NCBI RefSeq assembly: GCF_003697785.1
Contig: NZ_QOKZ01000007.1
Span: 112,798 to 176,797 of the forward strand
DNA: 64,000 nucleotides
DNA from: Paracoccus alkanivorans
Lineage (GTDB): Bacteria; Pseudomonadota; Alphaproteobacteria; Rhodobacterales; Rhodobacteraceae
Direction: 5' to 3'
Below the pieces are notes generated by a model, which saw only the letters and a program-made list of their open reading frames with translations, ran no database searches and was not told the origin of the DNA. Numbering within the stretch: position 1 is the first letter of the stretch; every line of letters starts with the position of its first letter. Below are positions 43,730-53,191 of this stretch, piece by piece. The translations under genes were made by a program, and so were the position numbers.

Positions 43730-44551
43730 CTATAATTCCGTCCGCAGTTCCCAAAGATCGGGAAACAGGACGACATCCAGCATCTTGCGCAGATAGTTCA
43801 CGCCCGAGGTGCCGCCAGAGCCACGCTTGAAACCGATGATGCGTTCCACTGTCGTGACGTGGTTGAAACGCCAGCGGCGGAAGTAATCCTCGAAATCGAC
43901 CAGCTTTTCCGCCAGTTCATACAGTTCCCACCATTGCGCCGGATCGCGATAGACGGCAGCCCAAGCGGCGCGGGCCGCCGGATCGGGACGGTGGGGCTGA
44001 TCCAGCCTTTCGCGTTCGGGAACATCGAAGCCCGCCGCCCGCAGCCGCGCCAGCACCTCATCGTAAAGCGAGGGGCGCGCGATCTCGGTGCGCAGCGGTG
44101 CGACCAGTTCTTCGCGATGCTCATGCGGGCGGAGCATCGCCATGTTGCGGTTTCCGGCCACGAACTCGATCATCCGGTACTGATAGGACTGGAACCCGCT
44201 ACTTTCGCCAAGGCTTTCGCGGAACTCGGTATATTCGGACGGGGTCATGGTGCGCAGCACATCCCATGCCGAGTTGAGCTGCTCCATGATCCGGGCCACC
44301 CGGGTCAGCATCTTGAAGGCGGGTTGCAGATGGCCCGCCGCGATGGCCGCACGTGCGGCGTTCATCTCGTGCAGCGCCAGTTTCATCCATAACTCGGATG
44401 TCTGGTGCTGGATGATGAACAGCATCTCGTCATGTGCCTTGGACAGCGGATGCTGCGCGGTCAGGATCCGGTCAAGCCCCAGGTAATCGCCATAGGACAT
44501 CCGGCCGTCAAAGGACATGCGGGCGCCGTCGTCAGAGGGGTCATAGCTCAT
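43730..44551 (-). CDS. kynA: Tryptophan 2,3-dioxygenase
   Basis: A 273-residue haem enzyme opening the indole ring of L-tryptophan to N-formylkynurenine. Family motifs are [20 protein letters not shown] with the distal His, [12 protein letters not shown], and [20 protein letters not shown] with the haem-ligand His. Length is normal. The ATG at 44551 overlaps the stop of the aminobenzoate-CoA ligase gene (ATGA), making it the last gene of the anthranilate operon. The following kynurenine-pathway enzymes (formamidase, kynureninase) are not in the window. The frame upstream of this ATG is non-homologous. Confidence 0.95.
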   Translation of the reverse strand: MSYDPSDDGARMSFDGRMSYGDYLGLDRILTAQHPLSKAHDEMLFIIQHQTSELWMKLALHEMNAARAAIAAGHLQPAFKMLTRVARIMEQLNSAWDVLRTMTPSEYTEFRESLGESSGFQSYQYRMIEFVAGNRNMAMLRPHEHREELVAPLRTEIARPSLYDEVLARLRAAGFDVPERERLDQPHRPDPAARAAWAAVYRDPAQWWELYELAEKLVDFEDYFRRWRFNHVTTVERIIGFKRGSGGTSGVNYLRKMLDVVLFPDLWELRTEL

Positions 44552-46167
44552 TGTCGCAACCTGAAGCGCTGGATCTTGCCGGTCTGTGTCTTTGGCAGCG
44601 AGGTGCAAAAGACCACGCTGCGCGGGTATTTATAGGGCGCGATCGTATCCTTGACATGCTGTTGCAGCCGCAGGACCGTCGCCTCGTCGGCGGAAACGCC
44701 CTCGGCCAGCACGACATGGGCCTGCACGATCTGGCCGCGTTCCTCGTCGGGGATACCGATGACCGCGCATTCCAGCACATCGTCATGGGCAAGAAGCGCG
44801 GCTTCGACATCAGGACCTGCGATATTGTAGCCCGAGGACAGGATGATGTCGTCCGAGCGGGCGGCGAAGTGAAAACGCCCGTCCTCGTCCTGCCAGAAGC
44901 TGTCGCCGGTCAGGTTCCATCCGTCCTTCACATATTCGGCCTGCCGCTCATCGTTGAGGTAACGGCAGCCGGTCGGGCCGATCACCGCGAGCCGCCCGGT
45001 CTCGCCCCGCTGCACCTCCTTGCCGTTCTCGTCCACGATGCGGGCACGGTAGCCGCCGACGGGGCGGCCAGTGCAGCCGGGATGGCTGTCGTCGAAGCGG
45101 TTGGTGATGAAGATATGCAGCATCTCGGTTGCGCCGATGCCGTCCAGCATCGGCTTGCCGGTCTTTTGTTGCCATTCCTCCCATATCGGTGCGGGCAGGG
45201 TCTCGCCCGCGCTGACGGCGGCGCGGAGGCTGGACAGATCGGCGCCGTCATCCATTGCCCGCAACATGACGCGATAGGCGGTGGGTGCGGTGAAGCAGAT
45301 GGTGGCGCGGTGTTTCTCGATGATCTCGATCATGTTCGGAGGCGAGGCGTTCTCCAGCAGCACCGCCGAGGCGCCGAAGCGCAGCGGGAATACGGCCAAC
45401 CCACCAAGGCCGAAGGTAAAGGCCAGTGGCGGCGAGCCGACGAAGACATCCTCGGGGGTGACGCCCAGCACTTCCCTGGCATAGCCGTCGGCGATGATCA
45501 GCAGGTCGCGGTGAAAATGCATCGTCGCCTTGGGCTCGCCCGTACTGCCCGAAGTGAAGCCGAGCAGTGCCACATCGTCGCGGCCGGTGCGGATGGCGTC
45601 GAAACGCACCGGCTTGGTCAATGCGGCGCGATCAAGCTCGGCATCGTGATTGGCGGTGCCGTCGAAACCGATCACGGTGTTCAGGTGTTTCGAGCCCTTG
45701 GCGGCCGAGACCAGTTCGTCCATCAGCCTCGTGTCGCAAAGTGCGTGGCTGATTTCCGCCTTGTCGATGATTTTGCTCAGTTCCCCCGCCCGCAGCATCG
45801 GCATGGAGTTGACCACCACCGCCCCGGCCTTGGTTGCGGCCAGCCAGCAGGCCACCATGGCGGGATTGTTGGCCGAACGGATCAACACGCGGTTGCCCGG
45901 CTTGACCTCGTAATCCTCGACCAGCGCATGGGCAAGGCGGTTGGTCCAGTCGGACAGTTCCTTGTAGGTCCGCGCCCGACCGTTGCCGACCAGCGCGTTG
46001 CGGTCGCCGAAGCCGCGCTCGACCATGTGATCGGTCAGTTCGGCCCCGGCATTGATCCAGTCGGGATAGTCAAAGCCCGACAGGTCGATCTGCGGCCATG
46101 CCTCGGGCTTCGGCAAATTATCGCGGGTGAAGCTGTCGATATGCCCGCTTGGTCCCAGATTTGCCAT
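44548..46167 (-). CDS. abmG: 2-aminobenzoate--CoA ligase (benzoate-CoA ligase family)
   Basis: A 539-residue adenylate-forming enzyme making anthraniloyl-CoA from anthranilate, ATP and CoA. The phosphate-binding loop is [19 protein letters not shown], the hinge region [20 protein letters not shown], and the catalytic lysine lies in [13 protein letters not shown] near the C-terminus. Substrate preference for 2-aminobenzoate is inferred from the operon, which contains the aminobenzoyl-CoA monooxygenase; benzoate or similar acids are alternatives. It lies 28 bases after the Rid-family gene and overlaps kynA by four bases. Confidence 0.87.
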   Translation of the reverse strand: MANLGPSGHIDSFTRDNLPKPEAWPQIDLSGFDYPDWINAGAELTDHMVERGFGDRNALVGNGRARTYKELSDWTNRLAHALVEDYEVKPGNRVLIRSANNPAMVACWLAATKAGAVVVNSMPMLRAGELSKIIDKAEISHALCDTRLMDELVSAAKGSKHLNTVIGFDGTANHDAELDRAALTKPVRFDAIRTGRDDVALLGFTSGSTGEPKATMHFHRDLLIIADGYAREVLGVTPEDVFVGSPPLAFTFGLGGLAVFPLRFGASAVLLENASPPNMIEIIEKHRATICFTAPTAYRVMLRAMDDGADLSSLRAAVSAGETLPAPIWEEWQQKTGKPMLDGIGATEMLHIFITNRFDDSHPGCTGRPVGGYRARIVDENGKEVQRGETGRLAVIGPTGCRYLNDERQAEYVKDGWNLTGDSFWQDEDGRFHFAARSDDIILSSGYNIAGPDVEAALLAHDDVLECAVIGIPDEERGQIVQAHVVLAEGVSADEATVLRLQQHVKDTIAPYKYPRSVVFCTSLPKTQTGKIQRFRLRQ

Positions 46168-46195
46168 CTTCCTCTCCTGTCGGTTTTCTTCTTGT

Positions 46196-46591
46196 TCAGT
46201 CGGGCACGACCGCCGTCGCTTCGATTTCCACCTTAGCGCGGTCCTCGACCAGCGCGACGACCTGCACCAGCGCCATGGCCGGGAAATGCCGCCCGATCAC
46301 CTCGCGATAGGCTTCGCCGATTTCGCGCAGGGCGCCCAGGTATTCCCGCTTGTCGGTCACATACCATGTCAGCCGCACCAGATGCTGGGGCCCGGCCCCG
46401 CCCTCGGCCAGCACCGCCACGATATTTTCCAGCACCTGCCGGGTCTGGGCGGCGAAATCATCGCTCTGGAACTGCTGGTCAGTGTCCCACCCGACAAGAC
46501 CGCCGGTAAAGATCATCCGGCCGCGGGCCGAGATCCCGTTTGCGTAGCCGACGGCGCGTTTCCAGTTCGCGGGGTGAAGCTGTTCATGCAT
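46196..46591 (-). CDS. Rid-family protein lacking the canonical carboxylate-binding arginine
   Basis: A 131-residue protein of the RidA/YjgF fold. Conserved parts are GRMIFTGGLVGWD, the segment NIVAVLAEGGAGPQHLVRLT and VEIEATAVV with the glutamate of the active site. At the position of the arginine that holds the substrate carboxylate in RidA (PAR motif) this protein has Met106 (FPAMALVQV). It therefore belongs to a Rid subgroup that does not handle free 2-aminoacrylate. In the operon it may hydrolyse the enamine of the aminobenzoyl-CoA reduction product. The ATG at 46591 is embedded in the thioesterase end, with an eight-base overlap. Confidence 0.87.
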   Translation of the reverse strand: MHEQLHPANWKRAVGYANGISARGRMIFTGGLVGWDTDQQFQSDDFAAQTRQVLENIVAVLAEGGAGPQHLVRLTWYVTDKREYLGALREIGEAYREVIGRHFPAMALVQVVALVEDRAKVEIEATAVVPD

Positions 46592-46973
46592 GATGCGCCT
46601 CCAGTGTTTGACGGATATGGTCGGGCCATGGCGAAGGGGTGAAGTCACGATCCATCCAGACCACGGTGCTGCGCGCCTCCAGCCGGTCCCCGGCATTCAC
46701 CAGGAAACGGACAGAACTGCGCCCGATATGCTCGACCCGAAGCTGCCATTCCAGCCGGTCGCCAAGGCGCGAAGGCTTGCGGAAGTCGATCTCCAGCCGG
46801 ACGGTCGGCATGCCCTGGCCCGCCGCCATCATCCGCGCGAACGGATATTCGACCTCATCGATGAAAAAATTTTCCACCATCGAGTTTACCATTTCGGCGT
46901 AGCGCGGATAAAAGACGATGCCTGCCGGGTCGCAATGGCAGAATTCGATGGGGATGATGCGCGAATAGCTCAT
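46584..46973 (-). CDS. Hotdog-fold acyl-CoA thioesterase (4-hydroxybenzoyl-CoA type)
   Basis: A 129-residue protein. The N-terminal motif [19 protein letters not shown] contains the catalytic aspartate and is typical of the 4-hydroxybenzoyl-CoA thioesterase/YbgC family. It may release free CoA from dead-end aromatic CoA esters, for example when the monooxygenase is slow, or hydrolyse a pathway intermediate. Its ATG overlaps the stop of the acyl-CoA dehydrogenase gene and its end overlaps the Rid gene. Confidence 0.88.
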   Translation of the reverse strand: MSYSRIIPIEFCHCDPAGIVFYPRYAEMVNSMVENFFIDEVEYPFARMMAAGQGMPTVRLEIDFRKPSRLGDRLEWQLRVEHIGRSSVRFLVNAGDRLEARSTVVWMDRDFTPSPWPDHIRQTLEAHHA

Positions 46974-48124
46974 GATGCCTGGTCCCGATCCGCAAGGAAA
47001 TCGCCCAGGGCGGCCCGCGCGATGATCAGCTTCTGCACGTCCGAGGCGCCCTCGTAGATGCGCAGCGCCCGGATCTCGCGATAGAGGCTTTCGACCGGGG
47101 TGCCGCTGCGCACGCCATCGCCACCGAAAAGCTGCACGGCCTGATCGATCACCTGTTGCGCGGCCTCGGTCGCATGCAGCTTGGCCATCGCCGCCTCGCG
47201 GGTGATGCGCGCCGCGCCCTGATCCTTGGCCCATGCCGCACGATAGACCAGCAGCGCGCTTGCATCGACTTTCAGCGCCATGTCGGCGATATGGCCCTGG
47301 ACCATCTGCAATTCCGACATCGGTGCGCCGAACAATTGCCGCTCGGTGATCCGCGCCATCGCCTCGTCCAGCGCCCGCCGGGCAAAGCCCAGTGCCGCCG
47401 CACCGACCGTGGGGCGGAAATGATCCAGAACGGTCATGGCGATGCGGAATCCCGCCCCCGCCTCGCCGATCAGCGCGTCTTCGGGCAGCCGAACCCCGTC
47501 CAGCCGCAGATGCGCCAGCGGATGCGGCGCGATCACCTCGATGCGGCTGACGACCTCCAGCCCCGGCGTGTCGGCGGGCAACAGGAAAGCCGAGAGTCCC
47601 TTGGCGCCTTCCGCCTCGCCCGTGCGAGCGAAGATCACGTAGATATCGGCGATGCCGCCATTCGAGATATAGGTCTTTTCGCCATCCAGAACCCATCCAC
47701 CGCCTTCGCGCCGCGCCGCGGTCGAGGTTCGGGCCACGTCCGAACCCGATCCCGGCTCGGTCAGGGCAAAGGCGGATATAGCCTGCCCCGCCCGCGTGCG
47801 CTCCAACCATTCCCGCTGTGAAGGCGTTCCGAACAGGCTCACTGCCCCCATGCCCAGCCCCTGCATCGCAAAGGCGAAATCCGCCAGCCCGTCATGCCGC
47901 GCCAATGTCTCGCGGATCAGGCAGAGGCTGCGGATATCCAGCTTCTCGCCCCCCGAATGGCGCAACCATCCGCCATCGCCCAGGGCCGCGACCAGCCCGC
48001 GACAGGCGGCATCGACATCGCCGTGATCCACAGGCAAGGCATCCCGGGCCCATTCGTCCAGCCCCGCCGCCAACTCGCGATGACGATCCTCGAAAAACGG
48101 CCAATCCAGAAAGCTTCGATCCAT
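46970..48124 (-). CDS. Acyl-CoA dehydrogenase
   Basis: A 384-residue flavoprotein of the acyl-CoA dehydrogenase family. FAD and substrate motifs are [17 protein letters not shown] and [19 protein letters not shown]; the C-terminal [19 protein letters not shown] contains the position of the catalytic base. The N-terminal domain is somewhat divergent. In this operon it probably oxidises a cyclohexane- or open-chain acyl-CoA formed after reduction of the ring. It is separated from the upstream crotonase gene by about 70 bases that hold a double-hairpin repeat, and overlaps the thioesterase by four bases. Confidence 0.9.
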   Translation of the reverse strand: MDRSFLDWPFFEDRHRELAAGLDEWARDALPVDHGDVDAACRGLVAALGDGGWLRHSGGEKLDIRSLCLIRETLARHDGLADFAFAMQGLGMGAVSLFGTPSQREWLERTRAGQAISAFALTEPGSGSDVARTSTAARREGGGWVLDGEKTYISNGGIADIYVIFARTGEAEGAKGLSAFLLPADTPGLEVVSRIEVIAPHPLAHLRLDGVRLPEDALIGEAGAGFRIAMTVLDHFRPTVGAAALGFARRALDEAMARITERQLFGAPMSELQMVQGHIADMALKVDASALLVYRAAWAKDQGAARITREAAMAKLHATEAAQQVIDQAVQLFGGDGVRSGTPVESLYREIRALRIYEGASDVQKLIIARAALGDFLADRDQAS

Positions 48125-48125
48125 C

Positions 48126-48187
48126 TTCTTCTTTGTCCAAATACCTCGGGGGAGTCGCGCTTTCGGCGCGACGGGGGCAGCGCCCCC
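48126..48187. repeat. Intergenic double-hairpin repeat element
   Basis: The element begins TTCTTCTTTGTCC (48126-48138), continues CAAATACCTCGGGGGA, then forms GTCGCGC-TTTCG-GCGCGAC (48154-48172) and GGGGGC-AGC-GCCCCC (48173-48187). It sits inside the anthranilate operon between two genes. The same 13 bases recur exactly at 43630-43642, and a version of the second part at 31654-31670. It looks like a family-specific extragenic palindromic repeat common in Rhodobacteraceae; it may attenuate or protect the operon message. Confidence 0.65.
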
Positions 48188-48193
48188 GATCCC

Positions 48194-49006
48194 TCAGTTT
48201 CCTTCGAAAACCGGCGTCTCCTTGGCGACGAAGGCCCGATAGGCACGCTCGAAATCGCGGGTCTGCATGCAGATCGCCTGTGCCTGCGCCTCGGCCTCGA
48301 TCGCCTGGTCCAGCCCCATGTTCCATTCCTGGTTCAACTGGGTCTTGGTGATGCCATGCGCCCAGACCGGCCCTGCCGCGATCTGCCGCGCCAGATCAAG
48401 CGCCGCTGCCTCGACATTTTCGTGCAGGCTGTTCCAGAAACCCCAACGCTCGCCTTCCTCGGCGCGTAGCACCCGGCCGGTGTAAAGCAGTTCTGCCGCC
48501 CGGCCCTGTCCGACGATCCGGGGCAGCATCGCGCAGGCGCCCATGTCGCAGCCCGCCAGCCCGACCCGCGTGAACAGGAAGGCCGCCTTGGCCGAAGGCG
48601 CGGCCAGCCGCAGGTCCGATGCCATGGCCATGATCGCGCCCGCGCCGACGCAGACACCCTCGACCGAGGCGATGACCGGCTTGCCGCAATGAAGCATCGC
48701 CTTGACCAGATCGCCTGTCATGCGGGTGAAGGCCAGCAGCTCCGGCATCTCCATCGCGACCAGCGGACCGATGATGTCATGCACATCCCCGCCCGAGCAG
48801 AAATTGCCGCCATTCGAGGCCAGCACGACGGCATCCACGTCATCGGCATAGATCAGAGCACGAAAGGTGTCGCGCAACTCGGCATAGCTGTCGAAGGTCA
48901 GGGGGTTCTTGCGTTCGGGGATGTTCAGCCTGATCACCGCGATGCGGTCCGTGACCTCCCACAGGAAATGTTCAGGTTTCAGCCCGGCCATCTGGGTTTT
49001 CTTCAT
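48194..49006 (-). CDS. Enoyl-CoA hydratase/isomerase family protein
   Basis: A 270-residue crotonase-fold enzyme. The CoA and oxyanion-hole motifs are present ([23 protein letters not shown], and [17 protein letters not shown]). Of the two glutamates used by hydratases, the second appears as Glu172 (AAELLYTG), but the first is replaced around Arg147 (LFTRVGLAG). This pattern fits an enoyl-CoA isomerase or a ring-opening hydrolase better than a simple hydratase. In the operon it would act on the cyclic or opened product of anthraniloyl-CoA reduction. The ATG overlaps the marR stop. Confidence 0.86.
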   Translation of the reverse strand: MKKTQMAGLKPEHFLWEVTDRIAVIRLNIPERKNPLTFDSYAELRDTFRALIYADDVDAVVLASNGGNFCSGGDVHDIIGPLVAMEMPELLAFTRMTGDLVKAMLHCGKPVIASVEGVCVGAGAIMAMASDLRLAAPSAKAAFLFTRVGLAGCDMGACAMLPRIVGQGRAAELLYTGRVLRAEEGERWGFWNSLHENVEAAALDLARQIAAGPVWAHGITKTQLNQEWNMGLDQAIEAEAQAQAICMQTRDFERAYRAFVAKETPVFEGN

Positions 49007-49440
49007 TCGGCCCTCCTGCCTGCACGCGCCAGTATCTCGCGCATCGTATCAAGATCGGTTTCGGTCAGATCGGCGAAGATCGCATCGACCTCGGCCTCGT
49101 GGCCCACGGCCATCGCCTCGAAAGCGGCCAGCCCCTCCGGCGTCAGTCGCACGCGGACCCGGCGGCGGTCGCCATCCTCGGATTCGCGCCTGGCCAGCCC
49201 GTCCGCCTCCAGCCGATCCATCACCGCCGTGGCATTGCCGTTCGAGACCAGCAGCATCCGCGACAGTTCCGACATGGTCACGCCCTCGCGCCGCCGCCAC
49301 AGGGCGGCCATCACGTCGAAACGGGGCAGGGTGGTATTATGCTCGCGCCGCAGGTAGTCACGCAAGCGGTTCTCGGCGGCGCGGGTGACGCCCAGCATCC
49401 TGATCCACAGCTTAAGACGGCGTTTCGACAACTCGCTCAT
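49003..49440 (-). CDS. MarR-family transcriptional regulator of the anthranilate operon
   Basis: A 145-residue winged-helix regulator. The DNA-binding region is [20 protein letters not shown] for the helix-turn-helix, followed by the wing [19 protein letters not shown]. Many relatives control aromatic catabolism and are released from DNA by aryl-CoA esters. It is encoded third in the operon, coupled by ATGA overlaps to the SDR and the crotonase genes, and a fitting palindrome lies before the first gene, so it probably represses its own operon. Anthraniloyl-CoA is the likely inducer (inference). Confidence 0.9.
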   Translation of the reverse strand: MSELSKRRLKLWIRMLGVTRAAENRLRDYLRREHNTTLPRFDVMAALWRRREGVTMSELSRMLLVSNGNATAVMDRLEADGLARRESEDGDRRRVRVRLTPEGLAAFEAMAVGHEAEVDAIFADLTETDLDTMREILARAGRRAE

Positions 49441-50165
49441 GCGCTTTCCCCTCCGTCCAGCAGGATGGCCTGCCCGTTGACGCTGGCCGCGCCCGCAGAG
49501 GCCAGCCACAGCGCCGTTGCCGTCACCTCCCCCGGCGCGACCAGCCGCCCCTGCGGGTTTTTTGCCGTCAGCGAGGCCAGCGCCTCGTCCCGGCTGCGCC
49601 CGGTCTTCTCGGTAATGTTGGAGAGCGTCCGCTGCGTCATCTCGGTATCCAGGTAGCCAGGGCAGATGGCATTGACGGTGATGCCCTTGCGCGCGACTTC
49701 CAGCGCGAGCGAGCGGACCAGCCCCATCACCCCATGCTTGCTGGCCGCATAGGGCGCGGCATAGGCCGCGCCACGGATGCCTGCGATGGATGAGATGGCG
49801 ATCAGCCGCCCGCCCTCGGACATCTGCGCCAGCCCATGCTGGAAGGTCAGGAAAACGCCGGTCAGGTTGGTGGCGATCATCCGGTGCCAGTGATCCGCCG
49901 TGACCTTGTGGAAGGGCGCGGCCTCGGCCACGCCCGCATTGGCGATGACGATCTGGCAGGGACCCGCGGCCTCGAAAATGGCGCGAAGCTGATCCGGTTC
50001 GGTGACGTCGCCCTGCACGGCGCGAATACCGTCCCCCGCCACCTCCTGCAGCTTGTCCATATTGCGGCCGGTTATGATGACCTCATGCCCCTGCGCGGCA
50101 AAGGCCCGGGCCATGTCCGCGCCGCTGCCGCTGCCGCCGCCGGTGATGAGGACGCGGGGACTCAT
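49437..50165 (-). CDS. Short-chain dehydrogenase/reductase (3-hydroxyacyl-CoA dehydrogenase-like)
   Basis: A 242-residue Rossmann-fold oxidoreductase. The cofactor motif is [20 protein letters not shown] is present in [11 protein letters not shown], and the catalytic Ser, Tyr and Lys lie in [20 protein letters not shown]. It probably uses NAD to oxidise a hydroxyacyl-CoA, or reduces a ring ketone, in aminobenzoyl-CoA breakdown. It is the second gene of the operon; its ATG overlaps the stop of the monooxygenase gene. The frame upstream of that ATG is non-homologous. Confidence 0.9.
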   Translation of the reverse strand: MSPRVLITGGGSGSGADMARAFAAQGHEVIITGRNMDKLQEVAGDGIRAVQGDVTEPDQLRAIFEAAGPCQIVIANAGVAEAAPFHKVTADHWHRMIATNLTGVFLTFQHGLAQMSEGGRLIAISSIAGIRGAAYAAPYAASKHGVMGLVRSLALEVARKGITVNAICPGYLDTEMTQRTLSNITEKTGRSRDEALASLTAKNPQGRLVAPGEVTATALWLASAGAASVNGQAILLDGGESA

Positions 50166-52447
50166 GCCCGGATTTCCTCGGCTTCGCGCTCGGCCAGCCG
50201 CCGGGCCTGGTCGCGGCCCGCCAGATAGGGCAGGGGCCATTCGCTGGCGGTATCTCCCAACTTCACCGCCGCGTGCAGCGTCCAGTAGGGATCAGCCAGA
50301 TGCGGGCGGGCAAGGCAGACCAGATCGGCGCGGCCCGCCATGAGGATCGAGTTCACATGGTCGGTCTCATAGATATTGCCAACGGCCATGGTCGCGATCC
50401 CGGCCTCGTTGCGGATGCGATCCGAGAACGGAGTCTGGAACATGCGGCCATAGACCGGGCGGGCCTCGGTCGTGGTCTGCCCGGCCGAGACGTCGATGAT
50501 ATCGGCCCCCGCCTCGCGGAACATCCGGGCGATTTCCACCGCTTCCTGCGGGGTGACGCCATCCTCGCCGACCCAGTCATTGGCCGAGATCCGGACCGAC
50601 ATCGGCTTGTCCTCGGGCCATGCCGCACGCATCGCCCGCAGCACCTCCAGTGGCCAGCGCATCCGGTTTTCCAGCGAGCCGCCATATTCGTCGCCGCGCT
50701 GGTTCGAGACGGGCGAGATGAAGCTGCTGACCAGGTAGCCATGCGCCGCGTGTAGTTCGACCATGTCGAAGCCCGCCCGCTCGGCCATCCTTGTAGCAGT
50801 AACGAATTGGTCCGTGACCTCGGTCATCTGCGCCCGGGTCATCTCCTGCGGCACGGCATTTTCCGGCGACCACGGGATGGGCGAGGCCGAGATCACAGGC
50901 CAGTTGCCATCCTTGAGCGGCTTGTCCATGCCCTCCCAACCGATATTCGTGCTGCCTTTGCGGCCCGAATGGCCGATCTGGCAACAGATTTTCGCGTCGG
51001 TCTCGTCATGTACGAAATCCACGATCTCGGTCCACGCTGCCTCGTGTTCGGGCGTATAGAGGCCGGGGCAGCCGGGGGTGATGCGGCCCTCGGGCGAGAC
51101 GCAGGTCATCTCGGTATAGACCAACCCGGCGCCGCCCTTGGCGCGTTCTCCGTAATGCACCAGGTGCCAGTTGGTCGGCTTGCCGTCCACCGCCTTGTAT
51201 TGCGCCATGGGCGAAACGACGACGCGGTTCTTCAGCGTCATTCCTCGCAGTTTGAAGGGGGCGAACATCGGCGCGCGTCCCGTTTGCCCGCCTGCCTGCT
51301 CCTGGAACCAGTCCTCGGCGCGGCGCACCCAATCGGGATCACGCAGGCGCAGGTTCTCATGGCTGATGCGCTGCGAACGGGTGAGCAGCGAATAGGTGAA
51401 CTGGATCGGGTGCAGGTCGAAATAACGCTCGACATCCTCGAACCATTCCAGCGAGTTGCGGGCCGCCGATTGCAGACGCAGGACCTCCAGCCGCCGCTCT
51501 TCCTGGTAGCGTTCGAAGGCATCCTGCAATGTCGGCTCGCTATGCAGGTAATCGGCCAGCGCGATGGCGCTGTCGAATGCCAGCCGCGTGCCCGATCCGA
51601 TCGAGAAATGCCCGGTCGCAGCCGCATCCCCCATCAGCACGACATTGTCGTGATACCAGCGCTCGCAGATCACCCGCGGGAAATTCATCCAGACCGCCGA
51701 GCCGCGCAAATGGGCGGCATTCGACATCAATTCGTGCCCGTCCAGATGACCCTCGAAGACCCGGCGGCAGGTTTCGACGATCTCTTCCTTGGACATGAAT
51801 TCAAAGCCGAAATTGTCCCATGTCTGCTGGCTGCATTCGACGATGAAGGTCGCGGTGTCCTCATCGAACTGGTAGACATGCGCCCACATCCAGCCATGTT
51901 CGGTACGCTCGAAGATGAAGGTGAAGGCATCGTTGAATTTCTGATGCGTGCCAAGCCAGATGAATTTGCACAGCCTTGTGTCGATATCGGGTTTGAATAC
52001 ATCCTGATACTCGGTCCGGATCCTGCTGTTCAGCCCGTCCGAGGCAACGACCAGATCGTAATCCGCGCGATAGGAATCGGCGCTGTCGAACTCTGTCTCG
52101 AAGCGCATTTCGATGCCCAGCTCGCGGGCGCGTTCCTGCAGCAGCGTCAACATCTTCTTGCGTCCGATGCCTGCAAAGCCATGCCCGCCCGAGACGTCGC
52201 GCCGTCCGTCACGGATGACGGCGATGTCGTCCCAATAGATGAAATTGTCGCGGATCGCGCCGGTCGATTTGGGATCGTTGTTCTGCATCCGGGACAGAGC
52301 ATCGTCCGACAGCACCACGCCCCAACCGAACGTGTCATTGGCGCGGTTGCGTTCGATCACCGTCACCTCATGCGCCGAATCGCGCAGCTTCATGGAAATC
52401 GCGAAGTACAAACCTGCTGGACCGCCGCCGAGGCAAAGAATCTTCAT
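50162..52447 (-). CDS. abmA: 2-aminobenzoyl-CoA monooxygenase/reductase (bifunctional)
   Basis: A 761-residue fusion. Residues 1-380 form a class A flavin monooxygenase: [18 protein letters not shown] binds FAD and [20 protein letters not shown] is the GD motif. Residues 395-761 form an Old Yellow Enzyme domain: [40 protein letters not shown] and ELHAAHGYL. This architecture is known from aminobenzoyl-CoA monooxygenase/reductase of Azoarcus evansii, which hydroxylates and then reduces the ring. Salicylyl-CoA 5-hydroxylases are close relatives, but the adjacent kynA favours the amino substrate. A GGAGGT site precedes the ATG; it is the first gene of the operon. Confidence 0.9.
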   Translation of the reverse strand: MKILCLGGGPAGLYFAISMKLRDSAHEVTVIERNRANDTFGWGVVLSDDALSRMQNNDPKSTGAIRDNFIYWDDIAVIRDGRRDVSGGHGFAGIGRKKMLTLLQERARELGIEMRFETEFDSADSYRADYDLVVASDGLNSRIRTEYQDVFKPDIDTRLCKFIWLGTHQKFNDAFTFIFERTEHGWMWAHVYQFDEDTATFIVECSQQTWDNFGFEFMSKEEIVETCRRVFEGHLDGHELMSNAAHLRGSAVWMNFPRVICERWYHDNVVLMGDAAATGHFSIGSGTRLAFDSAIALADYLHSEPTLQDAFERYQEERRLEVLRLQSAARNSLEWFEDVERYFDLHPIQFTYSLLTRSQRISHENLRLRDPDWVRRAEDWFQEQAGGQTGRAPMFAPFKLRGMTLKNRVVVSPMAQYKAVDGKPTNWHLVHYGERAKGGAGLVYTEMTCVSPEGRITPGCPGLYTPEHEAAWTEIVDFVHDETDAKICCQIGHSGRKGSTNIGWEGMDKPLKDGNWPVISASPIPWSPENAVPQEMTRAQMTEVTDQFVTATRMAERAGFDMVELHAAHGYLVSSFISPVSNQRGDEYGGSLENRMRWPLEVLRAMRAAWPEDKPMSVRISANDWVGEDGVTPQEAVEIARMFREAGADIIDVSAGQTTTEARPVYGRMFQTPFSDRIRNEAGIATMAVGNIYETDHVNSILMAGRADLVCLARPHLADPYWTLHAAVKLGDTASEWPLPYLAGRDQARRLAEREAEEIRA

Positions 52448-52488
52448 GCTGGACTACCTCCTGCGCAGAAACTGGCACAGGAGTAAAA

Positions 52489-53181
52489 TTATTTCAAGTT
52501 TGAAATTTCTTGGCGGATGGCGGCGGCGATCAATCCGGGAACCTCGGGGGCAAGCCCGATGGGAGGCAGGCGGGGGCCGGTAAAACCAGCCTCGTCCAGC
52601 GCAGCGGGCAGATCGTCCAGCACATGCTCGGCCCTGAGCGCGAATAGCGGCAGACTGACGGCTTGCCCGAGGCCGCTTGCGGCCTTGGCGATGAAGGGTT
52701 CCTGCTCGACAAAGCCGGTGACGACGCGGGCGAAACGGGGGGCGATCAGGTCGGCCAGCGCGTGGGTGATATGAAAGCTGGCCTGCGAGCGCTGCGAGCC
52801 ATGCGCGGTCAGCAGAAGCGTTGTTTCCTGTGGATGCCAGCCCATCGAGACAGCCGCCTCATGGGCCTTGGCCACGATCAGGGCGGGCAGAGCGGGATCG
52901 GTCCCGAAGGGGCGCATGACATGCGCATTCGCCGCCCCTGCGGCACTCAGCCGACGTGGGAGTTCGCTGCCGGTGAACCAGCCTTCGGCCATGAACATCG
53001 GATAGATCAGGCTGTCATCGTCGCAGGTTTCAGTCAGCGCGCCGGGCATGGCAAGCGTTGCGCCAAGAACCGGGCAGCCGGGGTCGTGATCGGCCACCCG
53101 TGCCGCCAGTTCTTCGATGGCGCGCTGTTGCGGCCCCGGGTCTCCGGGCTGTCCGTGGGAAACGATGACGGCGCGTCTCAT
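52489..53181 (-). CDS. CbiX/SirB-like sirohydrochlorin chelatase family protein
   Basis: A 230-residue protein made of two CbiX-like halves. Metal-site histidines are suggested by VSHGQPGDP near the N-terminus and LLLTAHGSQRSQAS in the second half. Such class II chelatases insert iron, cobalt or nickel into sirohydrochlorin for sirohaem, cobalamin or F430. No other tetrapyrrole genes are in the window, so the metal cannot be predicted. Its final codons lie in the palindrome that probably controls the anthranilate operon downstream. It follows the DUF4202 gene by ten bases. Confidence 0.83.
   Translation of the reverse strand: MRRAVIVSHGQPGDPGPQQRAIEELAARVADHDPGCPVLGATLAMPGALTETCDDDSLIYPMFMAEGWFTGSELPRRLSAAGAANAHVMRPFGTDPALPALIVAKAHEAAVSMGWHPQETTLLLTAHGSQRSQASFHITHALADLIAPRFARVVTGFVEQEPFIAKAASGLGQAVSLPLFALRAEHVLDDLPAALDEAGFTGPRLPPIGLAPEVPGLIAAAIRQEISNLK
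52491..52506. promoter_or_regulatory. Perfect 16-bp palindrome, candidate MarR operator of the anthranilate operon
   Basis: ATTTCAA-GT-TTGAAAT is a perfect palindrome 44 bases before the abmA start codon. It overlaps the last codons and stop of the upstream cbiX-like gene. Size and AT-rich TTTCAA/TTGAAA half-sites are typical of MarR-family operators, and an AT-rich -10-like stretch (AATAATTTT, minus strand) adjoins it on the abmA side. Binding by the MarR protein encoded in the operon is inference. Confidence 0.65.
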
Positions 53182-53191
53182 CTTGCGCCTG

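Noticed and set aside
50807..52486. 559-codon plus-strand frame opposite abmA
   Set aside because: Antisense to a confidently identified two-domain flavoenzyme; its translation lacks any recognisable motif.
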